NCBI RefSeq assembly: GCF_946407605.1
Contig: NZ_CAMJOS010000021.1
Coordinates: forward strand, 1-64,000
DNA length: 64,000 bases
Direction of reading: 5' to 3'
DNA from: an uncultured Prevotella sp.
GTDB taxonomy: Bacteria > Bacteroidota > Bacteroidia > Bacteroidales > Bacteroidaceae
The notes beneath the pieces were generated by a model that saw only the letters and a list, made by a program, of their open reading frames with translations, was not told where the DNA came from and made no database searches. The number at the start of each line of letters is the position of its first letter. The first letter of the stretch is position 1. This document shows positions 41,852-51,403 of this stretch, piece by piece. The translations under genes and the position numbers were made by a program.

Positions 41852-42796
41852 ATGTCTAAAGACATCAAATTCAGCGTTACGATACCTGCTTTCAAGGACA
41901 AGTATCTGAAAGAAACCATTGACAGCATTCTGGCACAGACGTACCAGAACTATGAGGTGGTTATTGTCAACGATGCCTCTCCTTACGACCTTGACAGCAT
42001 CGTCCATCACTACAGCGATCCACGCATCCGCTATTTCAAGAACGAAAAGAATTGCGGCGCCAAGGATGTGGTGGACAACTGGAACATCTGCCTGAGTCAT
42101 GCTACTGGCGAATACCTGATTTGCATGGGCGATGATGACAACCTGACGCCTCATTGTCTGCAGGACTTTGCCGACCTCATCGAGAAATATCCTGATTTAG
42201 ATTTATATCATGCCCGAAGCGAGGTTATTGATGATGACTCTAACTTCGTTTGCGTATTGGAAGAACGCCCCGAATGGGAGTCAGTCTATTCACTCATGTA
42301 TAATCCTCGCAACACCCATTTGGGCGACTGGCTTTTCAAAACAGAAACGCTAAGAAAGAACGGAGGATTCTTTAAGCTCCCCTATGGTTGGCAGAGCGAT
42401 GATATCAGCGCTTTCATTGCTGCCGCCAGTCATGGTGTTGCCAACACCAAAGAACCAGGATTCCAATATCGTGGCAACGGTCTATCTATCAGCCACGACA
42501 TGAAAAGTATCGAAGACAAGATTGAAGCTGTTCGCTATTCTATCCAATGGCGACTACAGTTCATCGCTGACAAAGAGCCTACTAATGCAGAAGACATCAA
42601 GCTAAAGCAACTCATCAGCCAAAGCGCATTACAATCTGGTAATCAAGATATTGACGATATGATAGAGTTTGATATCAGAAAGAATTTCTGGAGTCGTAGT
42701 TGGTTCTGGCTGTGGCACAAAGGGAAGCATGGGATATCCACAAAGCGCTATCTTCGCTGCGTATTGAAGTCTTTAAATTATCTTATAAGAAGATAA
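41852..42796 (+). CDS. Family 2 glycosyltransferase
   Basis: 314 residues, GT-A fold. FSVTIPAFKDKYLKETIDSIL, VVIVNDASPYDL, the metal motif in ICMGDDDNLTPH (about residue 95), and GWQSDDISAFIAAA later. C-terminal region basic with no membrane span. It has its own promoter and runs alone on the plus strand between minus-strand genes. Confidence 0.92.
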   Translation: MSKDIKFSVTIPAFKDKYLKETIDSILAQTYQNYEVVIVNDASPYDLDSIVHHYSDPRIRYFKNEKNCGAKDVVDNWNICLSHATGEYLICMGDDDNLTPHCLQDFADLIEKYPDLDLYHARSEVIDDDSNFVCVLEERPEWESVYSLMYNPRNTHLGDWLFKTETLRKNGGFFKLPYGWQSDDISAFIAAASHGVANTKEPGFQYRGNGLSISHDMKSIEDKIEAVRYSIQWRLQFIADKEPTNAEDIKLKQLISQSALQSGNQDIDDMIEFDIRKNFWSRSWFWLWHKGKHGISTKRYLRCVLKSLNYLIRR

Positions 42797-42825
42797 GTAT
42801 TATTTATTTAAAATGTATTTCACAA

Positions 42826-43974
42826 TCATTTTGCCTTTTTGCACTTACCACATTTATAATACAAGTAAAAACATATCTTCTCATAAGTCCATGACATAGT
42901 TAAAGGAACAATGACTCCAACTATCGAATAAAGAAACCAATAATTCTTATAGTTCTCTATTACTGGCAGTTCTGCCAGATGTGCCATTGGCAATCCATTT
43001 AAAACAATAATCAAAAGACTAACCAATTTAAAAGTTAAAAAATGGAACCCTAAAATAATTAGGGTATGATTACCTGCATAATATAAAAACTGTTTAATAC
43101 AGGCCAAAGATTCCATAATTCTGGATAAATGAAAAATAAGAATTGTTCCAGTAATTCCTGATATATAGAACAAAAACATCATCCCAACCCCATCAACATA
43201 AAAATGAAGGTAAAAAGGCAAGATGTTTATTCCCGTAAAAGTTATGATGCAAACATATAGCATATGACGTTTAATTATCACGTCTTTCATCAAAAAGCCA
43301 CTATAAAAAAACACAGAACTCCAAAGTAGCTCTTTTAGACCAATAAAGTACAAACCAATATACTTTATGTCGGACACAAACGCTAATAATACAAGAATGA
43401 TAAAGAACAAATACTTATGTCCAACTTTATAAGGCTTAGTAACAAAAGATAATAATGCGATTAACAATGATGCAAAAAACAAGTTCTTCAAAAACCAAAA
43501 ACCTCCAAGCAAGCTTGGAATATCATTCATCTGCAATAGCATATGAATTGTACTCCTAACAAAAGTATTAAATGTCATCCAATTACTCACACTTCCATGA
43601 TAACCAAATTGATTATTATATATATCTAAATAATAAAACGCATTATGTAATAACAAAAATAAAAAACACCATTTCAGAAAAGGAAGATAAATACCTTTCA
43701 CTTTCCTAGTATAGAAAGATAACAAATCAGATTTTGAAGATGGAATATGAAAGAAATAACCAGAGCAAACAAAAAAGAACGGCATATGAAATGAATATAT
43801 CACTTTTTCCAAAGCATACGGACACCCTGAATGACCAATTACCATAGTAATAATAACAATTGCCTTTGCTATTGTTATATAATTATTATGCTCAATTTTA
43901 TTCTTTATTACCCTTCTAAAAATAGTTGAACCCAAATTATATCTCACGATTATTACTATTATTGATGGTTGCAA
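42826..43974 (-). CDS. Membrane acyltransferase (acyltransferase_3 family)
   Basis: Up to 382 residues with about ten TM segments. The family start is ITIAKAIVIITMVIGHSGCP (catalytic His), then FHMPFFFVCSGYFF. The first ~25 residues overlap the 3' end of the upstream GT4 by 38 bases, so the true start may be further in, near IEHNNYITIAKA. Very AT-rich. It is the third acyltransferase of this family in the window. Confidence 0.87.
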   Translation of the reverse strand: MQPSIIVIIVRYNLGSTIFRRVIKNKIEHNNYITIAKAIVIITMVIGHSGCPYALEKVIYSFHMPFFFVCSGYFFHIPSSKSDLLSFYTRKVKGIYLPFLKWCFLFLLLHNAFYYLDIYNNQFGYHGSVSNWMTFNTFVRSTIHMLLQMNDIPSLLGGFWFLKNLFFASLLIALLSFVTKPYKVGHKYLFFIILVLLAFVSDIKYIGLYFIGLKELLWSSVFFYSGFLMKDVIIKRHMLYVCIITFTGINILPFYLHFYVDGVGMMFLFYISGITGTILIFHLSRIMESLACIKQFLYYAGNHTLIILGFHFLTFKLVSLLIIVLNGLPMAHLAELPVIENYKNYWFLYSIVGVIVPLTMSWTYEKICFYLYYKCGKCKKAK

Positions 43975-45094
43975 ATATACTTTTCCATTGGTTCATAACA
44001 GATTCTTTAGAAAAGCGTTTGACATTAAATCTCGCTTGATGTCCCATGTATTTCCTGACATCTTCATCTTCAATGAGACGACATAATCCATCTGCCAATG
44101 CCTGAGAATTCAAATACTCGACCAATAATCCGTCTTCTTCATGGCGTATGATATTTCGAGGTCCATAAGGACAATCAAAAGCGACACAAGGCACACCACA
44201 TGCCATGGCTTCCAACAAAACCATAGGAAAACCCTCATATCGAGAACTCATTACACATATTGAACTCTCCAGATATTTATCCATTATCTGGCCTGTAGGT
44301 TCATGAAGGTGTATAGAATCCTCTAAACGTTTTTCTTTTATCCACGATACCACTTGTTCATAATATTCGCCAGAACCATATACATTTAAGACCCAATCAG
44401 GATGACGTTGATGTACAATAGACCAAGCAGGTATCAAATAGTCATAGCCTTTTGCATCGTTATATCTGCCAACCATGATAACTTTTTTATTTGTACATTT
44501 ACTTGGCTCATCAGGATAAAAAGGATACGAATTTGGAACCACAAATAAAGATTTCATATTCTTCCAGTCTTCTTTATGCTGTTCTGCCAACAAAACTAAC
44601 GCATCAAGTTTTTTCACTTGACGTTCCATCTTCCATCGAAAATATTTCGTTAGATACTTAAAAAAAACATTACGTCTCTCCAACAAGTGAAAATTTCTCA
44701 GAAAATATTTTGTAGTATGAACCTCACCCATTTTCACACTACCATCTTTTAGATTGGGTAAGAAACTAATATCACGACCCAACGTAGTCACAACAATATC
44801 AGGACGTTCCTCATACAACAGTTTTTTCATCTTTCTTTTGTAATGGAACATCAGATAATAGTAAAGAATCGTTCTCACAAAAAAAATATGACCATACTCC
44901 TTACTAAAATCTATAGCCAAATCAATCAATCTGACTTTTGGAGACAGCGGAAAAACAGGAGGGCGACCTAATTGGGTATCCGTCACAATTGCGACATTAT
45001 ATCCATGTTCCACTAACCAATTTGCTTTATCGGTAATAACCCTATCTGCTCCGCCCTTAGTTAAAAGTGCAGTATATACATAAAATATTTTCAT
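43937..45094 (-). CDS. Family 4 glycosyltransferase
   Basis: 385 residues. MKIFYVYTALLTKGGADRVI, then a donor domain with VIMVGRYNDAKGYDYLIPAW, SRYEGFPMVLLEAMACGVP and CPYGPRNIIRHEEDGLLV. Part of a recognisable subfamily with the genes at 37185, 45216 and 47218 (shared blocks PRNII/PRSII, DGLLVE, RFSKE). Start ATG 45094. Divergent from the next gene. Confidence 0.92.
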   Translation of the reverse strand: MKIFYVYTALLTKGGADRVITDKANWLVEHGYNVAIVTDTQLGRPPVFPLSPKVRLIDLAIDFSKEYGHIFFVRTILYYYLMFHYKRKMKKLLYEERPDIVVTTLGRDISFLPNLKDGSVKMGEVHTTKYFLRNFHLLERRNVFFKYLTKYFRWKMERQVKKLDALVLLAEQHKEDWKNMKSLFVVPNSYPFYPDEPSKCTNKKVIMVGRYNDAKGYDYLIPAWSIVHQRHPDWVLNVYGSGEYYEQVVSWIKEKRLEDSIHLHEPTGQIMDKYLESSICVMSSRYEGFPMVLLEAMACGVPCVAFDCPYGPRNIIRHEEDGLLVEYLNSQALADGLCRLIEDEDVRKYMGHQARFNVKRFSKESVMNQWKSIFATINNSNNREI

Positions 45095-45173
45095 TATAAA
45101 ATGTATTGCAATATCAAATAATTGTTGCAAACTTACAAAAAAAAAATGAAAATGGAAAATTTTCCTTCATATA

Positions 45174-45205
45174 TTTGCAACTATCAATTAATTATTATAT
45201 TTTTG
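45174..45205 (+). promoter_or_regulatory. Promoter for the GT4 gene at 45216
   Basis: TTTG at 45174-45177, 20 bases, TATTTTTG at 45198-45205; the ATG follows 10 bases later, giving a very short leader. Confidence 0.75.
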
Positions 45206-45215
45206 CAGAAAAAAT

Positions 45216-46352
45216 ATGAAAAAGATTGTTTATGTAGTTGGAGGTCTAGTTGGAATTTCTGGCATGAGTAAAATCCTGTGCCAGAAGATCAATTATTTAG
45301 CTTGCCATGCCAACTATGATATCTATATGATTCTAACGGAAAAAGCAGGAGTCCCATGGAGTCTTGATGTTAACCCTAAGGTAAAATGGATTAACTTTGA
45401 TATCAATTTCGATGAATTAGATACAATGCCTACACTGAAAAAAGTCTTTTTCTACTATCTCAAACAGCGAAAATATAAACGTCGTTTCACTGAATATCTG
45501 ATGAAGATCCGTCCAGACATTACTGTATCAGCATTACGTCGTGAAATAAACTTCATTAACAACATAAAAGACGGAAGCAAGAAAATTGGTGAGCTTCATT
45601 TTGAAAGAACATTTTACAGAAAATATCATAACAAATATCTGCCCAATTTTATTAATCATTATATAACAAAGAAATGGACAGACTCACTTATTAGTAACAT
45701 ACAGAAATTAGATCGATTCATCGTTTTAACTCATGAAGACTACAACAAATGGCCTGAAATAAAGAACAAGATGGTCATTCCTAACTTCATTGATGAATAC
45801 CATGGAGAAACTGCAACACTAGAAAACAAAATTGCCATAGCTGCAGGAAGTTACACATGGGTAAAAGGATATGACCTACTAATAGAAGCATGGTCAATTG
45901 TTGCAAAGAGCCATCCGGATTGGACTTTGAACATTTTCGGTCCAGGAGAGAAAAGAACATATGAAGAGTCTATTCTCAAGAAAGGATTAGAAAAACAAAT
46001 CATATGTAATCCTCCAACTCATCAAATTAATGAGAAATATAGAGAAAGCTCCTTATTTGTTTTTAGTTCAAGACACGAAGGTTTTGGATTGGTCATAGCG
46101 GAAGCCATGTCTGTAGGTTTGCCTGTCGTTTCATTTGCCTGTCCATGTGGACCTTCCGATATTATAACTCATGAGAAAGATGGTCTTCTAATAGAAAATG
46201 GGAATATACAAAAATTGGCAGAAGGCATATGTTATATGATTGAAAATCAAAGTATTAGACAGAAAATGGGAAAACAAGCCTATCAAAAAGCTCAAAAATT
46301 CTACCCAAATGAGATTATGAGTCAATGGATTGAGCTCTTTGAAAGTCTATAA
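45216..46352 (+). CDS. Family 4 glycosyltransferase
   Basis: 378 residues. Shares long blocks with the gene at 47218 (RPDIT, RREINFIN, IKDGS, KIGELH), so the two are close paralogues on opposite strands. Donor-domain motifs: GSYTWVKGYDLLIEAW, SRHEGFGLVIAEAMSVGLP, GPSDIITHEKDGLLIENG. The N-terminal VGGLVGISGMSKIL loop differs from the GGxxR type of its relatives. AT-rich. Confidence 0.92.
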   Translation: MKKIVYVVGGLVGISGMSKILCQKINYLACHANYDIYMILTEKAGVPWSLDVNPKVKWINFDINFDELDTMPTLKKVFFYYLKQRKYKRRFTEYLMKIRPDITVSALRREINFINNIKDGSKKIGELHFERTFYRKYHNKYLPNFINHYITKKWTDSLISNIQKLDRFIVLTHEDYNKWPEIKNKMVIPNFIDEYHGETATLENKIAIAAGSYTWVKGYDLLIEAWSIVAKSHPDWTLNIFGPGEKRTYEESILKKGLEKQIICNPPTHQINEKYRESSLFVFSSRHEGFGLVIAEAMSVGLPVVSFACPCGPSDIITHEKDGLLIENGNIQKLAEGICYMIENQSIRQKMGKQAYQKAQKFYPNEIMSQWIELFESL

Positions 46353-46359
46353 TATTATG

Positions 46360-47211
46360 CTATTGTTTCACAATATTATCCTCTGAATCCTCATAATGGT
46401 CGGTCTTATGGAAAATACGGGTGATACCTTTCATCTGTACTTTCACATGATTAATGAAACTTTTCCACATAGACTGATTACCAATAGTTCCATAACCTGT
46501 AATAGCCCTACACCTTTTGTCTCGTACAAACTTTATCTTACCATATTTCTTTAAGGCCAATGCCATAGATCCATCCTCACCTCTTATAATATCTACTCGA
46601 TACGGCTCCTGTCGACCATAATCCGCGTTGTAGGCAAAGACCAAACCACGAACCGACAATTCCGGTCTCTTAAAATGCTGTATCCAAAGGAAAAGATCAC
46701 GAGCCATTTCAAAGAGTTTCAGTCCTAACTTTGAGTGATTTTCATCCGGGAAATAACTCCATGTGGCAGATACACAAGACACACCTGGTTTGAGCAAGTG
46801 CTCAAGCATGATTTCATAGTAATGGGGAGGATAGAGTGTATCACTATCGACATCGAAATAGAAGCGACCTTTAGCATGCTGCAAGCCACAACGTCGGGCA
46901 TAGCCACAGGAATGTTGATACTCAGTATACCAAGGTATTCCCGATTTCTCAAAAATCTCTGCTGTTCTGTCTTTGGAGTCGTTATCTACGCCAATAATTT
47001 CCACAGGATATTTGCACTGGATCTCGCTAATAGCCCACAAACAAGCCTGAAGATGAGTTTCTTCGTTATAGGCAATTACAACTATTGAGGCCAACGGCTC
47101 AGGACTCTGCAAAGCAGCCAAGCGATTATGAGTCTCGTCAATCACACTTTGCGGAACCTCTTTAAATGGTTTTCCGTAGATGGAGAGATATTTATCGTAC
47201 CAATGAGACAT
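46360..47211 (-). CDS. Family 2 glycosyltransferase
   Basis: 283 residues. The GT-A domain starts near residue 40 (ASIVVIAYNEETHLQACLWAI), with EIIGVDNDSKDRT, GYARRCGLQHAKG and the metal motif FYFDVDSDTLYP. A ~38-residue N-terminal extension (SHWYDKYLSIYGKPF) precedes it. Late motif IRGEDGSMALALKKYG. Start ATG 47211; it lies seven bases after the GT4 stop upstream. Confidence 0.9.
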   Translation of the reverse strand: MSHWYDKYLSIYGKPFKEVPQSVIDETHNRLAALQSPEPLASIVVIAYNEETHLQACLWAISEIQCKYPVEIIGVDNDSKDRTAEIFEKSGIPWYTEYQHSCGYARRCGLQHAKGRFYFDVDSDTLYPPHYYEIMLEHLLKPGVSCVSATWSYFPDENHSKLGLKLFEMARDLFLWIQHFKRPELSVRGLVFAYNADYGRQEPYRVDIIRGEDGSMALALKKYGKIKFVRDKRCRAITGYGTIGNQSMWKSFINHVKVQMKGITRIFHKTDHYEDSEDNIVKQ

Positions 47212-47217
47212 AAGCAA

Positions 47218-48366
47218 TTATAATGAAGTAAACAACTGTTTCCATTGCTGGGCAATGCGTTCTATACAGAAACGCTCCACATTTCTCAGAGCCGACTGAG
47301 ACATAGAGACCCGTTGGTTATCATCACGAATCAACTTCGTCATAGCCTCTGCAAGCTTATCTATATTCCCAGACTCAACCAACACACCATCTTCATGATT
47401 TGTAATGATAGACCGCGGCCCCCAAGGACAATCAAAAGAAACAACTGGTAGCCCACATGCCATCGACTCAACCATCACCAAGCCAAAACCTTCAAAACGA
47501 GAACTGCAAACAAATAGACTACTATTTACATATTCAACTTCCACATTCTCTGTCCTGCCATGAAGTGTGCAACGATTTCTATCAATTCCCAAGTCGGACA
47601 TCAATTGTTCGTATGGTGTCCTATCTCCATCTCCAAAGACATCTAATCGCCAGTCTATACATGATTTCTCAACCTTACTCCATGCTTGAAGCAATAGATC
47701 AAAACCTTTTTCATGAGAATAACGACCAACGGCCAATACGCGTTTTTCTGACTGTTGACTATGTCGTGTAGGTTGAAAAGACAAAGGATCGGGGATAACT
47801 TCTACATTATTCAATTCAACCCACGACTTTTTGTCATCTTCTGTAAGAACAACCAAATGGTCTAACTGACGTAAATGACCAACAAGGCTATGCATCCAGA
47901 ATTTTGAGAAAAGAGCTTTTATTGGATTACTATCTTTTTCTGAGAAATTCCGATAGTTGGCACGATTAATGTGTAGTTCACCTATCTTCCGACTGCCATC
48001 CTTAATGTCATTGATGAAGTTGATTTCACGTCTTAACAGACTGATGGTGATATCAGGACGGAGACGCATGAGTTCCTCTTTGACACGCTTTTTGTACTGA
48101 CGCTGTTTCTTGAGATATACAAAGATCTTCTTAAGGAAAGAACAAGTCCAGAGCTCCTCGAAATTAATGTCAAAGTTGATAACCTTCACCTTGTCGGAAA
48201 GGGGATAGAACAACGGTTTATCTTTTCCATCAGTGAGGATGATGGTGATGTCATAGCCGAAATGCTCAGCAAAGTAATTGGCCTTCAATGTCAGGACACG
48301 CTCCACGCCGCCTGCCATATAGAGTGCAGGCGTCAGATAGACTATCTTATAGCGTTTATCTTCCAT
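47218..48366 (-). CDS. Family 4 glycosyltransferase
   Basis: 382 residues. YKIVYLTPALYMAGGVERVL; RPDITISLLRREINFINDIKDGS; donor domain VLAVGRYSHEKGFDLLLQAW, SRFEGFGLVMVESMACGLP and CPWGPRSIITNHEDGVLVESG. Start ATG 48366 chosen because a -7 box (TATTTTTG reading leftward, 48386-48393) lies just upstream and excludes a longer frame. Close paralogue of the gene at 45216. Confidence 0.92.
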   Translation of the reverse strand: MEDKRYKIVYLTPALYMAGGVERVLTLKANYFAEHFGYDITIILTDGKDKPLFYPLSDKVKVINFDINFEELWTCSFLKKIFVYLKKQRQYKKRVKEELMRLRPDITISLLRREINFINDIKDGSRKIGELHINRANYRNFSEKDSNPIKALFSKFWMHSLVGHLRQLDHLVVLTEDDKKSWVELNNVEVIPDPLSFQPTRHSQQSEKRVLAVGRYSHEKGFDLLLQAWSKVEKSCIDWRLDVFGDGDRTPYEQLMSDLGIDRNRCTLHGRTENVEVEYVNSSLFVCSSRFEGFGLVMVESMACGLPVVSFDCPWGPRSIITNHEDGVLVESGNIDKLAEAMTKLIRDDNQRVSMSQSALRNVERFCIERIAQQWKQLFTSL

Positions 48367-48385
48367 TGAATAGGGTTTTCTGATG

Positions 48386-48393
48386 CAAAAATA
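48386..48393 (-). promoter_or_regulatory. -7 promoter box for the GT4 gene at 47218-48366
   Basis: TATTTTTG on the minus strand, 19 bases before the ATG. Confidence 0.65.
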
Positions 48394-48436
48394 CAAAATA
48401 AAATGCAAACAGCTTTGCAATTCGAGAGAAAAATAC

Positions 48437-48444
48437 TAATTTTG
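48437..48444 (+). promoter_or_regulatory. -7 promoter box for the GT4 gene at 48482
   Basis: TAATTTTG, 37 bases before the ATG, in the gap between divergent GT4 genes. Confidence 0.6.
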
Positions 48445-48481
48445 CGAAAAATATTTGAAGTACAAGGTAGCTTTGTAGTTG

Positions 48482-49645
48482 ATGAAGAAGAGAATCTGCT
48501 TTATTACCGACTCCATTTTCTCGTTTGGCGGGGTGCAACGAGTTACGGCGGTTATTGCCAAGGAATTGGCAAAAGATTATGATGTGACCATTGTGACATT
48601 CGACAAAAAAGAGGAAGAAGATACAACTCTATACGGATTAGAAGAAGCACATATTCAATATCAGTTCTTTGATTATCCTTCAACTCCACACTGGAAAAAC
48701 TACTGCTGCAAATCATATAGCTTTCTATACCGCAAGCTACTGCCACAGACAAAACTGTTATCAAGGTTGTATAGCCATAGTTCATTTCCTTCTGAAAAAA
48801 GAAACGCATTAGCGAAAGAACTTAAGCATGGAGATTACGATGTCATCATAGGAGTACATGCTCCTTTGGCAGCAAGACTGGCAACATGCAAAAGTCAATT
48901 AAAAAAGGCGAAACTGTTAGGATGGGTACACAACTCATACAAAGCTCTTTTCGGCGAAGACTCTTTATACATAGGACCTGAACTGAAGAATTTTTATGAG
49001 TATCAATTTGAGAAGTTGGATTCTACGATTGTGCTTTGTCAATATGACGCCAAACAATTCCACTTTCCAACACAAGTCATCTACAACCCTCTGACATTAG
49101 TTCCAGGAATCCCATCTTTAGGAACATCTAAGAAATTCTTAGCCGTAGGACGTTTTTCACATCAGCACAAAGGATTCGACCTACTCATTAAAGCCTTTGC
49201 GCAATTTGCCAAGGATAATAGCGAATGGACACTTGACATAGTGGGAGAAGGCCCTGAAGAGAATCTCTATAAAAAACTCATTGCCGATTATGATTTGGAA
49301 AGTAGAGTCCATCTACATCCATTCACAAACAATATTCAGAAGTATTACTCTGAGGCTCAGGTTTACGTATTAAGCTCTCGATGGGAGGGGTTCGGACTTG
49401 TTTTGGTAGAGGCCATGGCTCATGGTTTGCCTATTATCTCCTCGGATTTGCCTACAAGCAAGGAAATTATGGGGGACTTTGCATTATATTTCGAGAATGG
49501 AGATATCAAGCAATTGGCGCAGCAATTGGACGCTGCGACTCGACTGGATTGGAAAACTAAATCTGAGAAAGCGCTTAAGATTGCGGAGCGATTTAATATA
49601 GACACGATTATTTCACAATGGAAAAGTATTATCAATGAAAGATAA
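48482..49645 (+). CDS. Family 4 glycosyltransferase
   Basis: 387 residues. [24 protein letters not shown] at the N-terminus; donor domain [40 protein letters not shown] and [18 protein letters not shown]. Start of a three-gene rightward unit with a hexapeptide acetyltransferase (11-base overlap) and another GT4. ATG 48482 used; the TTG one codon earlier is less likely. Confidence 0.93.
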   Translation: MKKRICFITDSIFSFGGVQRVTAVIAKELAKDYDVTIVTFDKKEEEDTTLYGLEEAHIQYQFFDYPSTPHWKNYCCKSYSFLYRKLLPQTKLLSRLYSHSSFPSEKRNALAKELKHGDYDVIIGVHAPLAARLATCKSQLKKAKLLGWVHNSYKALFGEDSLYIGPELKNFYEYQFEKLDSTIVLCQYDAKQFHFPTQVIYNPLTLVPGIPSLGTSKKFLAVGRFSHQHKGFDLLIKAFAQFAKDNSEWTLDIVGEGPEENLYKKLIADYDLESRVHLHPFTNNIQKYYSEAQVYVLSSRWEGFGLVLVEAMAHGLPIISSDLPTSKEIMGDFALYFENGDIKQLAQQLDAATRLDWKTKSEKALKIAERFNIDTIISQWKSIINER

Positions 49646-50228
49646 AGAACAACTGCGAGAAGGACTGAAATCGAGTCCAAAGATGAAGCGTCTGTTGGAC
49701 TATCTCATCATGAACCAACGGGATGCGAGACCGCGATGGTATATCCGGATGCTAGCACCGCTATATCAGCATAGGGGACGGCACTCAAAGATATACGGTT
49801 CGGTGAGGATGGACACCCCACCCTACAGAAAATTCTCGCTGGGTGAACGGAGCGTGGTGGAGTCGTTTTCGTGCATCAACAATGCGGTGGGCGATGTGAT
49901 TATTGGTGACCATACTCGCATCGGAATCCATAATACGATTATCGGTCCGGTGACCATCGGCAGTCATGTAAACCTAGCTCAGGGCATCACTGTGACAGCA
50001 CTAAACCACAACTTCACAGACAATACGAAATATATTGGCGAACAGGGAATTACAACTAAACAAGTCATTATAAAAGATGATGTCTGGATAGGTGCTAATG
50101 CGGTGATCCTGCCTGGTGTGACCATAGGTCGCCATTGTGTTGTTGCGGCTGGTGCAGTAGTCACGAAAGACGTTCCTGACAACACACTAGTTGGAGGAGT
50201 GCCAGCAAAAGTCATCAAGCAACTTTGA
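49635..50228 (+). CDS. Hexapeptide-repeat (left-handed beta-helix) O-acetyltransferase
   Basis: 197 residues. The N-terminal ~60 residues are helical and basic; then left-handed beta-helix coils ([42 protein letters not shown] with the catalytic His) and the terminal [19 protein letters not shown] and [20 protein letters not shown]. Resembles WbbJ/Maa-type acetyltransferases that act on sugars. Embedded between two GT4 genes, so it probably acetylates the same glycan. Confidence 0.92.
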   Translation: MKDKEQLREGLKSSPKMKRLLDYLIMNQRDARPRWYIRMLAPLYQHRGRHSKIYGSVRMDTPPYRKFSLGERSVVESFSCINNAVGDVIIGDHTRIGIHNTIIGPVTIGSHVNLAQGITVTALNHNFTDNTKYIGEQGITTKQVIIKDDVWIGANAVILPGVTIGRHCVVAAGAVVTKDVPDNTLVGGVPAKVIKQL

Positions 50229-50267
50229 TGGTTCATGGTTAACGATTATCGGTTAAAGGTTATTGGT
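50226..50267 (+). repeat. Imperfect 7-bp tandem tract (6 units) forming a stop and filling a gene gap
   Basis: 42 bp of TGATGGT/TCATGGT/TAAAGGT-like units. The TGA of the acetyltransferase is the first three bases and the tract ends two bases before the next ATG. Confidence 0.75.
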
Positions 50268-50269
50268 AA

Positions 50270-51394
50270 ATGAAGATAGGAATTGAGGCACAACGGATAT
50301 TTCGGAAGAACAAACACGGCATGGACTATGTGGTGCTGCAAGAGATACTGCAGCTACAACAGATAGACCATCAGAACGAATATTATGTCTTTGTGAAGCC
50401 CGGACCAGACCGTTGTGTGGAAGACTCCAGCAGGGTGCACATCATTGAAATCAACACGCCATCGTATCCTCTCTGGGAACAATTTGCACTACCGAGAGCC
50501 GCCAAACAAGTGGGAGTGGACATACTGCACTGCACCAGTAACACGGCCCCCATCTTTTGCGACATTCCCCTTGTGTTGACCCTTCATGACATCATCTTCC
50601 TGGAACCCCGCGACAAGCAGAACCGTTCGCTCTATCAGAACATGGGATGGCTATACCGCCGTCTGGTGGTGCCTCGCATCCTGAACAAATGTGAGCGCAT
50701 CATTACCGTCAGCGAATTCGAGAGAAACAATATCATCAAGAAGCTGGACATACCCGAACGGCGGATCAAGATGATTTATAACGGCTACAACGAGTGGTTC
50801 CGTCCCCTCAGCGACGACCAGGAGGTGTACAAAAAATACATGCCGGAAAAGGGATTCCTGTTTTTCCTGGGCAACACAGACCCAAAGAAAAACACAGAGC
50901 GGACGCTGGTGGCCTATTCGAAATACCTGGAGCGGTCGGAGGTGAAGCGGCCGCTATTGATGGCCGACCTAGATCAGGAATACCTGAACGGCATCATCAG
51001 CCGCAACCACATAGAGAATATCCGCGAGAAGATATTCATGCCCGGCTATATCCAGAACAAGGACCTACCTTATATTTATAATAGTGCATTTGCCTTCCTC
51101 TACACCTCGCTCCGTGAAAGCTTCGGCATCCCCCTGCTTGAAGCCATGGCCTGCGGCACACCCGTGGTGACCAGCAACACCTCATCAATGCCAGAGATTG
51201 GCGGCATCAATGCCATTCTGGTGAATCCAGAACGGGCAGACGAGATTGCGGATATGCTCATCAAACTGGAGCAAGACGCAACGTTCTATCAGCAACAAAA
51301 AGAATGGGGATTGGCCAGAGCAACACTGTTCTCATGGAAATTCACGGCAGAACAGTTGCTGGAGCTATATCAAGAGGTGAAAGGTGAAAGGTGA
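50270..51394 (+). CDS. Family 4 glycosyltransferase
   Basis: 374 residues. MKIGIEAQRIFRKNKHGMDYVV; LTLHDIIFLEPRD; donor domain GFLFFLGNTDPKKNTERTLVAY, SLRESFGIPLLEAMACGTP and TSSMPEIGGINAILV. This is the mannosyltransferase-B-like group of GT4. GC content is close to the core genome, unlike the AT-rich enzymes to its left. Its stop codon lies within a 7-bp repeat. Confidence 0.93.
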   Translation: MKIGIEAQRIFRKNKHGMDYVVLQEILQLQQIDHQNEYYVFVKPGPDRCVEDSSRVHIIEINTPSYPLWEQFALPRAAKQVGVDILHCTSNTAPIFCDIPLVLTLHDIIFLEPRDKQNRSLYQNMGWLYRRLVVPRILNKCERIITVSEFERNNIIKKLDIPERRIKMIYNGYNEWFRPLSDDQEVYKKYMPEKGFLFFLGNTDPKKNTERTLVAYSKYLERSEVKRPLLMADLDQEYLNGIISRNHIENIREKIFMPGYIQNKDLPYIYNSAFAFLYTSLRESFGIPLLEAMACGTPVVTSNTSSMPEIGGINAILVNPERADEIADMLIKLEQDATFYQQQKEWGLARATLFSWKFTAEQLLELYQEVKGER

Positions 51395-51403
51395 AGGGTG
51401 AAG
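51376..51403 (+). repeat. 7-bp tandem tract (4 units GGTGAAA/GGTGAAG) containing a stop codon
   Basis: 28 bp. It encodes the last residues VKGER of the GT4 and its TGA stop (51392-51394). Confidence 0.92.

Noticed and set aside
42826..43974. 38-base overlap of the acyltransferase with the GT4 as a sequencing error
   Set aside because: Both frames are open and the overlap disappears if an internal start is used; start choice is the simpler explanation.
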